Source: Gillisia xinjiangensis
GTDB lineage: Bacteria > Bacteroidota > Bacteroidia > Flavobacteriales > Flavobacteriaceae
NCBI RefSeq assembly: GCF_046298265.1
Contig: NZ_JBKAHK010000003.1
Span: 495,224-559,223 of the forward strand
Length of the DNA stretch: 64,000 bases
Reading direction: 5' to 3'
Shown here piece after piece: positions 30,402-39,020 of the stretch (positions within the stretch are counted from its first letter, which is position 1; each line of letters opens with the position of its first letter). The notes under the pieces are model-generated. The model saw nothing but the letters and a program-made list of their open reading frames with translations, had not been told where the DNA came from and searched no databases. The translations under genes were made by a program, and so were the position numbers.

Positions 30402-32234
30402 TTACTGATAACCCGCTGCCTGAAGATTAAACAATTCTGCATACAATTTATCATTTTGCATCAATTCTTCATGAGTGCCAATTTCCAGGACGGCACCATC
30501 CTTAAGAACCATGATTCGGTCGGCTATTCGAACTGTGCTAAAGCGGTGCGAAATTATCACGGCTGTTTTCCCTTCGGTGAGTTTTATAAACCGGTTGAAA
30601 GCTTCGGTCTCTGCCCGGGCATCCAGGGCCGATGTTGGCTCGTCCAGGATCAAAACCTCAGCATCTTTCATATACGCTCTCGCAATAGCGATTTTTTGCC
30701 ATTGCCCACCAGAGAGATCCTTACCTTGTTTAAAACGTTTCCCAAGTTGCTGATCATATCCTCCCGGCATTTCAGAAATCACCTCATCTGCCAGGCTTTT
30801 TTCTGCTGCACTATCTATTCTGGGTTGGTTTTCGATTTGACCAATTTCCCCCATCGCAATATTCTCCCGAAGCGTTAATTCAAACTTCACAAAATCCTGA
30901 AAGATCACTCCAAAATATTGCTGATATTGGGTTTGGTTGTATTCCTTTACCGGAATGCCGTCCAAAAGAATTTCTCCTTCCGAAGGTTCATAAAACCGAA
31001 GCAGCAATTTTATAAGCGTTGTTTTCCCTGCGCCATTCTCGCCCACAAAAGCGAGCTTTTCGCCTGCTTTAAGTTCAAAGTTGATATGCCTAACCACCCA
31101 TTTTTCAGATTTAGGGTATTTAAAACCTACATTTTTAAATTCGAAGCCTTTTTGAATTTTCTCAGGCAGCGGTAATTTTTCTTCAGAAACATCCTCAGAA
31201 TATTTCAAATCCAGGAATTCAAAATAATCCTGCAGGTACAAGGCGCTTTCTGTAATAGCCGTAAACCGGGTGAAAAACCCCTGTAACTTGGTTCGCAACC
31301 GGTTGAAGGATCCCGAAAGAAAAGTTAGATCCCCAAGCGTGAATATCCCGGCTACCGTTCTAAAAATTATAAAAACATAGGCTCCGTAATACGCGGTAGT
31401 TCCAATCACATTGAAGAACGAACCCCAACCTGCACGCTGTTTTGCCAGTTTTTTACTCTGTATGTAATATTTATCTGAAAGGCCCTTAAATCTTGCTGCC
31501 AGGTAATCTGAAAGTCCGAAGAGTTTGACTTCCTTGGCGGTAACATCGCTTGCGCCGGCATAACGCAAATAATCCAGCTCCCGCCGTTCCTGCGTCCAGC
31601 TGCGCGCCAGGGAATAACTCGTGCCGCTAAATTTAATCTCATTGATAATCGTGGGAATAATAGAAACCACCAGCAAAATAATAAGCCAGGGTTCAAAGGT
31701 TACAACCCCAACCAGCAAGGATAGGATCACGATCACATCTTCTCCCTGGGTAAGAATATTGGACATTAAACCCACGCGACCGGTAGTTTGCTGGCGGGCC
31801 CTTTCCAGTTTGTCATAAAACTCTGAATCCTCCAACTGATCCAGGTTTAATTCTGAAGTTTTTTTAATGATCTTAACCGAAGTATCTATGGAATATTGAT
31901 CGCCCAGCAAGGCATCGGTTAAGCTAATCCCCCTGCTTAAAAGATCGGAAAGTACGGCAAGTCCAAATTCTGCAGCCACCAAAATCCATAATAAATCCAG
32001 GTCTTTCGCATCGGCAGCCATTTGCAAAACCACTTCATCAATAATGAGTTTACCTACCCAAAGCATCAAAACCGGTAAGATGGCATTCACGATTCTGCAA
32101 AGGATATTTACGTAAAAAAGCAAAGGATTTACTTTTCGTATCTCTTTAAAAAAACGAGGCACGAATTTCAGGGAGGCGAAGCTCTCCCTGAAATTTATCT
32201 TATTTGGTTCTAAGGATGTTTTTAGTCTGGGCAA
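30402..32234 (-). CDS. ABC exporter, fused membrane and ATPase domains
   Basis: A 610-residue half-transporter. Residues 20-330 hold about six helices (for example NAILPVLMLWVGKLII, VIVILSLLVGVVTF). The ATPase has Walker A GENGAGKTTLIKLL near residue 400, the signature LSGGQWQKIAIARAY, Walker B VLILDEPTSALD and the H-loop IISHRFSTV. It should work as a homodimer in the inner membrane, exporting lipid, peptide or drug; the substrate is not readable. The only start that keeps the N-terminus is a TTG at 32232-32234 (reading -PRLKTSLEPNKINF); the next Met is inside the first helix. Confidence 0.9.
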   Translation of the reverse strand: MPRLKTSLEPNKINFRESFASLKFVPRFFKEIRKVNPLLFYVNILCRIVNAILPVLMLWVGKLIIDEVVLQMAADAKDLDLLWILVAAEFGLAVLSDLLSRGISLTDALLGDQYSIDTSVKIIKKTSELNLDQLEDSEFYDKLERARQQTTGRVGLMSNILTQGEDVIVILSLLVGVVTFEPWLIILLVVSIIPTIINEIKFSGTSYSLARSWTQERRELDYLRYAGASDVTAKEVKLFGLSDYLAARFKGLSDKYYIQSKKLAKQRAGWGSFFNVIGTTAYYGAYVFIIFRTVAGIFTLGDLTFLSGSFNRLRTKLQGFFTRFTAITESALYLQDYFEFLDLKYSEDVSEEKLPLPEKIQKGFEFKNVGFKYPKSEKWVVRHINFELKAGEKLAFVGENGAGKTTLIKLLLRFYEPSEGEILLDGIPVKEYNQTQYQQYFGVIFQDFVKFELTLRENIAMGEIGQIENQPRIDSAAEKSLADEVISEMPGGYDQQLGKRFKQGKDLSGGQWQKIAIARAYMKDAEVLILDEPTSALDARAETEAFNRFIKLTEGKTAVIISHRFSTVRIADRIMVLKDGAVLEIGTHEELMQNDKLYAELFNLQAAGYQ

Positions 32235-32327
32235 GGAATAGCTATTTTAGTTGCAAGGTAACAATGGAATTTGAAATCCAGAACCAGCCTACCAAAATTA
32301 TGAGTTGTTGAAGATGCTTTTATTTCT

Positions 32328-32666
32328 TTAAACGCGCTCTTTGGAAACAACCCGGATAAGTTCATACCGAATGGAAGAACCATCCTGCGGCGGATCTTCA
32401 ACCCGGATTTTTCGAACGATGAGATCATACATATAACCCGGTTCATAATCAAACCCCACGATGCTATCTTCATAATAGAAATACTCCCAGTCTTTTGTAC
32501 CTATTTTATCTCCTTCCTGTACCAAAAGGCAGTTCCCTTCCATTTCTCCATAACATTCCACCGTATAGCTATTCACCCTAAGATCGGTCACTTCTGCAGC
32601 AATATCGGTATTGATATTACAGCTAAAAACTAAAGCAAAAACTGAAAGGATAATGTGTTTTTTCAT
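32328..32666 (-). CDS. DUF4377 lipoprotein
   Basis: A 112-residue protein with a lipoprotein signal (IILSVFALVFSCNINTD, Cys16). The mature part matches DUF4377: SYTVECYGEMEGNCLLVQEG, then WEYFYYEDSIVGFDYEPGYM, then DPPQDGSSIRYELIRVVSK. The family is related to heat-shock protein HslJ-type or META domain neighbours, function unknown. Located in the periplasm or outer membrane. It lies 93 bp upstream of the ABC exporter gene on the same strand. Confidence 0.8.
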   Translation of the reverse strand: MKKHIILSVFALVFSCNINTDIAAEVTDLRVNSYTVECYGEMEGNCLLVQEGDKIGTKDWEYFYYEDSIVGFDYEPGYMYDLIVRKIRVEDPPQDGSSIRYELIRVVSKERV

Positions 32667-32817
32667 GATATTGGAATAGGATGTCTATTAAAGTTAAAGC
32701 AATTTCATTTGAAAACCCAGAATATTTTTAAAAAATTCCGGATGTAAAATCAATCAAATCGTATTGATGTGCTCCCTAAATCTTAATTTTTATGGAGTTA
32801 AAAACTCCAAATCTTCC

Positions 32818-32825
32818 TATTTTTG
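32818..32825 (+). promoter_or_regulatory. -7 promoter element, apparently leaderless start
   Basis: TATTTTTG matches TAnnTTTG and ends 5 bp before the ATG at 32830. Transcription would start at or next to the A of the ATG, so the mRNA may be leaderless. Confidence 0.5.
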
Positions 32826-32829
32826 CCCA

Positions 32830-33384
32830 ATGACCACAAGCAGAAAACTAGAAAACAGCGAACTCGATCGCAAAAGTGTAGAAGAATATAAAGAAGCTCA
32901 AAAATCGCCGATTATTGTAATCCTTGACAACATACGAAGTTTAAACAATATAGGCTCGGTTTTTCGAAGCTGTGACGCCTTTTTGATCCAAAAAATATAT
33001 TTATGTGGCATTACCGCACAACCTCCGCATAAAGATATTCATAAAACCGCATTGGGCGCCACAGAAACGGTGGAATGGGAGTATGCTGAAAATACGCTTG
33101 AGCTGGTAAAAAAACTGCAAAGTGAGAACATAAAAGTCTATTCCATTGAACAGGCGGAAAATGCCATTATGCTGAATGATTTTTATCCTGAAAAAGAGCT
33201 AACCTGTGCTGTGATCTTTGGTAATGAGGTGAAAGGCGTACAACAGGAAGTTGTATCTGCAAGTGACGGCGTTATCGAGATCCCGCAATTAGGGAGCAAA
33301 CATTCGCTGAATATAGCGGTAAGTGCGGGGATTGTAATTTGGGATTTATTTTCGAAAAGGGGCGATTTCCTCCAGAATAGATAA
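32830..33384 (+). CDS. SpoU/TrmH-family RNA 2'-O-methyltransferase
   Basis: A 184-residue SPOUT methylase from the ATG at 32830 (MTTSRKLENSELDRKSVEE); the longer frame has no homologous N-terminus and would include the promoter. Motif 1 is ILDNIRSLNNIGSVFRSCDA, motif 2 VIFGNEVKGV and motif 3 LGSKHSLNIAVSAGIVIWDL, which form the trefoil knot and SAM site. It should methylate ribose in tRNA or rRNA. It converges with the folK-dNK gene, and their 3' ends overlap by 39 bp. Confidence 0.9.
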   Translation: MTTSRKLENSELDRKSVEEYKEAQKSPIIVILDNIRSLNNIGSVFRSCDAFLIQKIYLCGITAQPPHKDIHKTALGATETVEWEYAENTLELVKKLQSENIKVYSIEQAENAIMLNDFYPEKELTCAVIFGNEVKGVQQEVVSASDGVIEIPQLGSKHSLNIAVSAGIVIWDLFSKRGDFLQNR

Positions 33385-34482
33385 ATAATCTTCCCTGTTA
33401 TTTATGAAATCCTTCCCGGTAATGTCGATGACCTTGATGTTGATACCTGTTTGTGATTTTATGTACGACAGGTAACTTTTATTGATATCCATCAAATATT
33501 CCGGCTGGATATTCTGTTCATAATCCCGCCCACGGGTTTTGATATTCTCCAGCAACCTGTCGGTGTTTTGGTAGAGATACACATAGAGATCGGGTTTCAG
33601 CAATTCCTTATAAATTATACTGAAAAGCTTATTGTACAAGGAAAATTCATCCTCCTGAAGGGTGATCTTTGCAAAGATCAGGGATTTGAATACATCATAA
33701 TCGGAGACTACAAAATCGGTGAAAAGATCATATTGAGCCAGATCATCTGAAAGTTGCTGATACCTGTCGGCTAAAAAGGACATTTCCAGCGGAAAAGCAT
33801 ACCGATGCCGATCTTCATAAAATTTCGGTAAAAACGGATTATCCTTAAAGCGTTCCAATATTAGTTTGGCGTTAAAATCCTGAGAGATCATGGTAGCCAG
33901 GCTTGTTTTCCCCGCCCCGATATTTCCTTCAATCGCTATGTAATTACAATTCTGAAAACCGCGGGATTTCCTTGGATTTATGAGTTTTTCTGAAATTCGA
34001 TCAATTGGTGATACATCTCCGGTTTCAACTAAAAGGTTGGAAATTGACTTGTTTAGCACGGGATGAATTTCTTTTGAAGCGATGTCTGCAAGCGGCAATA
34101 AAACAAACTTCCTGTGTTGCATTTGAGGATGAGGAATTTTCAGCAATTCAGAATCTATAATCTCCGCTCCCAAAAGCAAAATATCAAGATCAATGCTTCT
34201 ATTTTCATACGTAGTAACATTGGTACGGGAACGACCAAGGGAAGTTTCAATTTTCAGCAACTTATCCAGCACTTCTTCCGAAGAAAACCGGCTGCCCACT
34301 GCAACACAGGCGTTTAAAAAAGAGTCACCTTCAAATCCCCAGGCAGGAGTTTCATACACGGCTGAAATTTCTAGGATATCTCCAATTTCCAGATACATTT
34401 TATCCAAAGCCAGCTGCATGAACTTTAGCCTATTTCCCTTATTGCTTCCCAGCGCGATGTAAAATGTTTTTGGAGACTTCAA
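33346..34482 (-). CDS. folK: Bifunctional HPPK (FolK) / deoxynucleoside kinase
   Basis: A 378-residue fusion. Residues 1-160 are 6-hydroxymethyl-7,8-dihydropterin pyrophosphokinase (YIALGSNKGNR, YETPAWGFEGDSFLN, NRSIDLDILLLG, IPHPQMQHRKFVLLPLADI). Residues 178-378 are a deoxynucleoside kinase with P-loop IEGNIGAGKTSL, LERFKDNPFLPKFYED, VVSDYDVFKSLIFAK and RGRDYEQNI. The first makes the folate precursor pyrophosphate; the second salvages deoxynucleosides. This fusion is widespread in Bacteroidota. Domains are both complete with catalytic motifs. Confidence 0.95.
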   Translation of the reverse strand: MKSPKTFYIALGSNKGNRLKFMQLALDKMYLEIGDILEISAVYETPAWGFEGDSFLNACVAVGSRFSSEEVLDKLLKIETSLGRSRTNVTTYENRSIDLDILLLGAEIIDSELLKIPHPQMQHRKFVLLPLADIASKEIHPVLNKSISNLLVETGDVSPIDRISEKLINPRKSRGFQNCNYIAIEGNIGAGKTSLATMISQDFNAKLILERFKDNPFLPKFYEDRHRYAFPLEMSFLADRYQQLSDDLAQYDLFTDFVVSDYDVFKSLIFAKITLQEDEFSLYNKLFSIIYKELLKPDLYVYLYQNTDRLLENIKTRGRDYEQNIQPEYLMDINKSYLSYIKSQTGINIKVIDITGKDFINNREDYLSILEEIAPFRK

Positions 34483-34557
34483 GATTTCTTTAAGAAATGT
34501 TTTAGTGAAGATTTAGTAATTTCACGGCAAATTAAATAAAACAAACCAACATAGGCT

Positions 34558-34565
34558 TAATTTTG
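34558..34565 (+). promoter_or_regulatory. -7 promoter element for the queuosine transporter / AsmA unit
   Basis: TAATTTTG matches TAnnTTTG. It would give a leader of about 45 nt to the TTG at 34618. Confidence 0.45.
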
Positions 34566-34617
34566 TTGGTAAGAGTTCTAAAAAAATAATTTTAAGCTGA
34601 AATCGATAAAAGACCTG

Positions 34618-35364
34618 TTGCTGGCGCAAAGAATTTACCTCGCTCTTGCTGCGCTGTTTATCACTTCCCTGGTCGTTTCCAATTTGATCTTTCAGAAATT
34701 CTTTTCCTGGGATTTTTTCGGGATGTATACCTTTGAAATTTCCGTAGGAATATTACCTTATCCCATCACCTTTTTAATCACCGATATTATTAGCGAAGTT
34801 TACGGAAAACAAAAAGCCAACCAGGTGGTAACAGCCGGAATTTTCGCTTCTCTTTTTTCTTTAATCATTATCTATGCTGCAGATTTTGTGCCTGCCACAA
34901 CCTGGTCTCCAATAGGAGATAATTTATTCACAAAGGTTTTTGGAGCTACCGGAATAGCCGTTTTTGCTTCCATGATGGCCTATTTACTGGCACAATATGT
35001 AGACATCCAATTGTTTCATTTCTGGAAAAAATTAACCAATGGCCAACACTTGTGGCTTCGGAATAACTTTTCTACCTTCATGTCGCAATTCGTGGATACA
35101 TTTGCGGTCCTGTTTTTGCTTTGCAGCTTTAATAAAATTGAATGGGAGCTTTTTGGAACCCTGCTGTTAAGCGGATTTTTGTTTAAAGTGTTAATCGCAC
35201 TTTTAGACACTCCGTTTTTATACATTACAGTGTTCTGGATGAGAAAAAGATTTGACCTTGGAGCCAATGACGAATTGAAATTTGAACAAGTAAATTATGA
35301 AACTCAGAAAGAGGTTTCCTCAACAGAAGCGATGAATCCTGTTTTTGCTGAAAATAAGAAGTGA
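34618..35364 (+). CDS. Queuosine precursor transporter (YhhQ family)
   Basis: A 248-residue inner-membrane protein with about six helices. Family markers are SNLIFQKFFSWDFF, EISVGILPYPITFLITDIIS, EVYGKQKANQVVTAGIFASL, LRNNFSTFMSQFVDTFAVLF and SGFLFKVLIALLDTPFLY. YhhQ proteins take up queuosine precursors preQ0/preQ1. No ATG exists in the open frame upstream of the first helix; TTG at 34618 is used here, with a CTG at 34597 as an alternative. The acidic C-terminal tail (EVSSTEAMNPVFAENKK) is extra. The AsmA gene follows by 15 bp. Confidence 0.88.
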   Translation: MLAQRIYLALAALFITSLVVSNLIFQKFFSWDFFGMYTFEISVGILPYPITFLITDIISEVYGKQKANQVVTAGIFASLFSLIIIYAADFVPATTWSPIGDNLFTKVFGATGIAVFASMMAYLLAQYVDIQLFHFWKKLTNGQHLWLRNNFSTFMSQFVDTFAVLFLLCSFNKIEWELFGTLLLSGFLFKVLIALLDTPFLYITVFWMRKRFDLGANDELKFEQVNYETQKEVSSTEAMNPVFAENKK

Positions 35365-35379
35365 TAAAATATAATAGTA

Positions 35380-38049
35380 ATGAAAAAAGTATTTAAAATT
35401 ACCGGAATCCTTCTGGTGGTAATCGTTGCCCTGTTAATTGCAGCCCCATTTATTTTTGAAGCCCAATTGACGGATATGATGAAAAAATCCATCAATAAGA
35501 ATGTAAATGCCGAAGTAGAATTCAGCGATCTGGATCTTACTTTATTCCGAAGCTTCCCTCAGGCGACTTTGGTTTTAAAAGATGTTAGCGTGATAAATAA
35601 AGAGCCCTTTAAAGGTGATACACTTGCTTTTGGCGGGGAACTTTTACTGGAAATGTCGATTAAAGAACTCTTTAAAGGCAGCGATAAACCTAAAAAAATT
35701 GATAAATTAAAGTTGGATAATGCTTTTATAAATATCCAGGTGGATTCCCTTGGCAATAATAATTATGACATTAGCATAGAAGATTTAGCTGCCGAAGGAG
35801 ATACAGTTTCAACGCCTTTCAGGCTGGATCTCAAACATTATGAGATCAATAATTCCAGATTGAAATATGTGGATAAGGGTCAAAAGTTATTACTTTATCT
35901 GGAAGATTTAAACCACAAGGGAACAGGGGATTTCTCCCTGGAACAATCGGAACTTGAAACCAGCACCTCTGCTTTTGTAACGATGGATTATGACGGCGTG
36001 AATTATTTAAACAAAAACAGGGTAGGACTTGAAGCTGTGATCCAGATGGATCTGGAAGAACTGAAATACACCTTCCTTGAAAATGAGGCTACCGTTAACC
36101 AGTTACCGCTTACTTTTGAAGGTTTTGTAGATGTGAATGAAAACAACAATGAAATAGACATTTCCTTTAAAACCCTTTCATCCGACTTTAAAAACTTTCT
36201 GGCGGTTATGCCTGAAATCTACGCGAAGAATATAGAAAACGTACAAAACACCGGGGACTTTATAGTAAACGGAAGAATGCATGGAATTATTGATGACACA
36301 TATATTCCTAAAATGGATATTAAGGTTACCTCCAACAATGCTTCTTTTAAATATCCGGATTTGCCAAAAAGTGTTCAGGATATAAACATAGATTTGGCTA
36401 TCCTGAATGAAACAGGATTGCTGAACGATACTTATCTCACTTTTGACAATGTTACTTTCAGAATAGATCAGGATGTATTTGCTGCCAATGGAAACATCAG
36501 GAATCTAACCGAAAACATGTTGGTGAATATGGCTTTAAAAGGAACTGTAAATCTGGCCAATATAAAAAAAGCGTATCCGCTGGACCTGGAACAGGATCTG
36601 AATGGAATTTTAACCATTGATGCAAAAACTTCTTTTGATATGAATTCCATAGAAAAAGAACAATATCAAAATGTGAACAGCAATGGAAATGCCCGTATCA
36701 CAGATTTTAGGTATACTTCCCCCGAAATCCCGAATGAAATCAGGATTTCTACAGCGAATTTCAATCTCAACCAGGGTGATGTCCGGGTTCCACAACTGAA
36801 CATGACTACCGGGCAAACCGATATTTCTGCTTCCGGGAATATCCAGAATCTGATGGGATTCCTCTTCACCGATCAAAAGCTGAAAGGAGATTTTCAGGTA
36901 AATTCAAATACCTTTTCCATCAACGATTTTATGATCGCCGCAACCACTGAAGAAGTTGTAAAAACTCCTGATGGAGTTACCATAGAAACTAAAAAAGAAG
37001 TTCCTACAGGAGAGGAAGCTATAAAGATCCCATCATTTCTGGACGCTAAAGTGGATTTTTCAGCTAATAAAGTGCTCTATGATAATTTGGTTTTAAACAA
37101 CGCAAAAGGTACGCTCTATCTCAAAGATGAAACTGCAACACTTCAAAATGTAACCTCCAATATTTTTGATGGAACCATCGCCCTTAACGGAAATGTGTCT
37201 ACTAAAGCGGATGTTCCAACTTTTAAAATGAATCTGGACCTCAATTCCCTGGATATAGCAAAATCCTTTAACGGGTTAAAACTTTTGCAGGGTCTTACCC
37301 CTATTGCTGCTGCCCTGGAAGGGAAATTGCAAACCAGGATCAATCTTGCCGGGAATTTAAATGATGATTTTACCCCGCAGTTAACGAGCCTGGCGGGAGA
37401 AGCACTGGCACAACTGTTAACCGCAGAAGTACAACCGGAAAAACTTGCATTGCTGGGCAGACTTGATGAACAGCTTAAATTTATAGATTTTAAGGATATC
37501 AACCTTGATAACTTAAAAAGCAGACTCACATTTAATAATGGTTTTGTGGAAATTGAACCTTTTGATTTTAATGTGAAAGGGATCAATGTTCAGGTTGCCG
37601 GAAGTCACGGATTCGATATGAATATGAATTATAATGTTACCCTGGATGTACCTGCCAGATTCTTAGGAAGTGAACTGGGAACAGCACTTTCAAAACTAAG
37701 CGTACAGGATCTTCAAAGTATGACCGTTGCTTTGCCTATAGGACTTACAGGAACCTTTCAAAATCCTAACATTAATTTAAATATGGAGCAGGCAGTAAGC
37801 AACCTTACCCAAAAAATTGTTGCTCAACAAAAAGCAGCACTCACAAAAAAAGGGATTGACGCACTTGGAAACATTATTGGCGGAAGAACACAGCCAAAAA
37901 CTCCCGATAGTACCGCTACCCCGGAAGTAGTAAAAAAGGACTCTATAAAAAATACTCAGGAGCAGCAGGTTAAAGATGCCGCCAGAGATATTTTAGGCGG
38001 ACTTTTGGGCGGAAAGAAGAAACCAAAGGATACCACGAAAGTAAATTAA
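35380..38049 (+). CDS. AsmA-family inner-membrane / periplasmic protein
   Basis: An 889-residue protein with one N-terminal helix (ITGILLVVIVALLIAAPFIF) and then the AsmA N-terminal domain (NVNAEVEFSDLDLTLFRSFP, LVLKDVSVINKEPFKGDTLA). Long stretches of beta-rich repeats follow, with another AsmA-like block near residue 580-760 (SFNGLKLLQGLTPIAAALEG, LTFNNGFVEIEPFDFNVKGI). Such proteins form hydrophobic channels for lipid movement to the outer membrane. The C-terminus is rich in Lys, Thr and Pro. It is probably co-transcribed with the transporter upstream. Confidence 0.88.
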   Translation: MKKVFKITGILLVVIVALLIAAPFIFEAQLTDMMKKSINKNVNAEVEFSDLDLTLFRSFPQATLVLKDVSVINKEPFKGDTLAFGGELLLEMSIKELFKGSDKPKKIDKLKLDNAFINIQVDSLGNNNYDISIEDLAAEGDTVSTPFRLDLKHYEINNSRLKYVDKGQKLLLYLEDLNHKGTGDFSLEQSELETSTSAFVTMDYDGVNYLNKNRVGLEAVIQMDLEELKYTFLENEATVNQLPLTFEGFVDVNENNNEIDISFKTLSSDFKNFLAVMPEIYAKNIENVQNTGDFIVNGRMHGIIDDTYIPKMDIKVTSNNASFKYPDLPKSVQDINIDLAILNETGLLNDTYLTFDNVTFRIDQDVFAANGNIRNLTENMLVNMALKGTVNLANIKKAYPLDLEQDLNGILTIDAKTSFDMNSIEKEQYQNVNSNGNARITDFRYTSPEIPNEIRISTANFNLNQGDVRVPQLNMTTGQTDISASGNIQNLMGFLFTDQKLKGDFQVNSNTFSINDFMIAATTEEVVKTPDGVTIETKKEVPTGEEAIKIPSFLDAKVDFSANKVLYDNLVLNNAKGTLYLKDETATLQNVTSNIFDGTIALNGNVSTKADVPTFKMNLDLNSLDIAKSFNGLKLLQGLTPIAAALEGKLQTRINLAGNLNDDFTPQLTSLAGEALAQLLTAEVQPEKLALLGRLDEQLKFIDFKDINLDNLKSRLTFNNGFVEIEPFDFNVKGINVQVAGSHGFDMNMNYNVTLDVPARFLGSELGTALSKLSVQDLQSMTVALPIGLTGTFQNPNINLNMEQAVSNLTQKIVAQQKAALTKKGIDALGNIIGGRTQPKTPDSTATPEVVKKDSIKNTQEQQVKDAARDILGGLLGGKKKPKDTTKVN

Positions 38050-38162
38050 GCTTTCTTCCAAAAAAAATTCAAAAAATAAAAAAGCTGGTTTTATGAAACC
38101 CGATCATGCAAAATATAAATCAACATAGGAGTTTCGAAGCTTATCTTAAAAAAAACATAAAT

Positions 38163-38243
38163 TATATTTGCAGCCAATAAAAAAAAATAGAAATATTTTA
38201 CGGAAAAGACTTGATTGCATATTTAAAAAATAGTTTAAATTTG
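38163..38243 (+). promoter_or_regulatory. Two tandem promoters before the small lipoprotein pair
   Basis: TATATTTG at 38163-38170 and TAAATTTG at 38236-38243, both exact matches to TAnnTTTG. The second lies 28 bp before the ATG at 38271. Two strong promoters suggest a highly expressed gene. Confidence 0.55.
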
Positions 38244-38270
38244 TCTGTTCAACTAATCAAATTTTTAAAA

Positions 38271-38507
38271 ATGAAAAAATTATCTTTATTATTATTGGCC
38301 GCAGTATTTTCTTTATCAATCTATTCTTGTAGAGAAACTACAGAAGAGAAAACAGAAGATGCAGTAGAAGAAATTGGAAACGATATCGAAAATACTGCTG
38401 AAGAAGCTGGTCAGGAAATCGAAGAAGCTGCAGACAGTGCAGAAACTGAAATTGAAGAAGAAATTGACGGTACGGATGATATGAATGCTGATGACGATAT
38501 GCAATAG
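38271..38507 (+). CDS. Small acidic lipoprotein (paralogue 1)
   Basis: A 78-residue precursor from the ATG at 38271. The signal ends in a lipobox (SIYSCRETTEEKTEDAVEE). The mature part is helical, strongly acidic (EEAGQEIEEAADSAETEIEE, then a DDMNADDDM tail) with almost no basic residues. It is a close relative of the next gene: both begin CRETT-(Q/E)-(K/E)-KT-x-DAVE. It likely lies in the outer-membrane periplasmic face or surface as a coiled coil. Function unknown. A hairpin terminator follows. Confidence 0.75.
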   Translation: MKKLSLLLLAAVFSLSIYSCRETTEEKTEDAVEEIGNDIENTAEEAGQEIEEAADSAETEIEEEIDGTDDMNADDDMQ

Positions 38508-38529
38508 GATATCGCACTAATCTTTTTAA

Positions 38530-38563
38530 GAGCCATCCAAATTTAATTTGCGGTGGCTTTTTT
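38530..38563 (+). terminator. Terminator between the two small lipoprotein genes
   Basis: AGCCATC and GGTGGCT arms with a 13-nt A/T loop and a following T-run (CTTTTTTAG). Confidence 0.6.
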
Positions 38564-38595
38564 AGTTCCAAATTAAATCTATAAATATGCACATT

Positions 38596-38829
38596 ATGAA
38601 AAAATTAATTTTAATGCTGATGTTGGCCGGGATGGCCTCATCTTTTTATTCCTGCAGGGAAACCACTCAGAAAAAAACTCAGGATGCTGTTGAAGCAATT
38701 GGGGAAGATATTGAATCCAACACTAAAAAAGCCGCAGAAAAAATTGAAGAAGGCGCTAAAAAGGTGAAATCAGACGTGAAGGAGGGTATTGATAAGACAA
38801 AAGATAAATCAACCCAGGACGATAATTAA
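38596..38829 (+). CDS. Small basic lipoprotein (paralogue 2)
   Basis: A 77-residue precursor starting MKKLILMLMLAGMASSFYSC (ATG 38596; an ATG three codons upstream is also possible). The lipobox FYSC leads to CRETTQKKTQDAVEAIGEDI, nearly the same as the upstream paralogue, but the rest is Lys-rich (TKKAAEKIEEGAKKVKSDVK, EGIDKTKDKSTQDDN). The two paralogues have thus moved to opposite charge. It ends in its own terminator. Function unknown. Confidence 0.75.
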   Translation: MKKLILMLMLAGMASSFYSCRETTQKKTQDAVEAIGEDIESNTKKAAEKIEEGAKKVKSDVKEGIDKTKDKSTQDDN

Positions 38830-38853
38830 GAATCAAAATTCATTTATATTTCC

Positions 38854-38879
38854 AAAATCACCCTGTCGGGTGATTTTTT
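38854..38879 (+). terminator. Terminator after the second lipoprotein gene
   Basis: AAAATCACCC and GGGTGATTTT arms with a TGTC loop, followed by more T. A textbook intrinsic terminator. Confidence 0.8.
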
Positions 38880-39020
38880 AATTTCAATTGATAAGAGTCA
38901 TTTCGAAATGAGCTTTTGGGCGAGTGAGAAATCCTGAAGTAGCAAAACTCAATCACCATTGGATTAAAAAATCAGGAAAAATAAAATTTGACTAACTTTC
39001 GGGCTAAATCAGGCACCGAA

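Noticed and set aside
38316..38592. Minus-strand frames opposite the small acidic lipoprotein
   Set aside because: Shadows made by the Glu/Asp-rich codon pattern; Phe/Ser/Cys-rich translation is typical of antisense to GAA/GAT codons.
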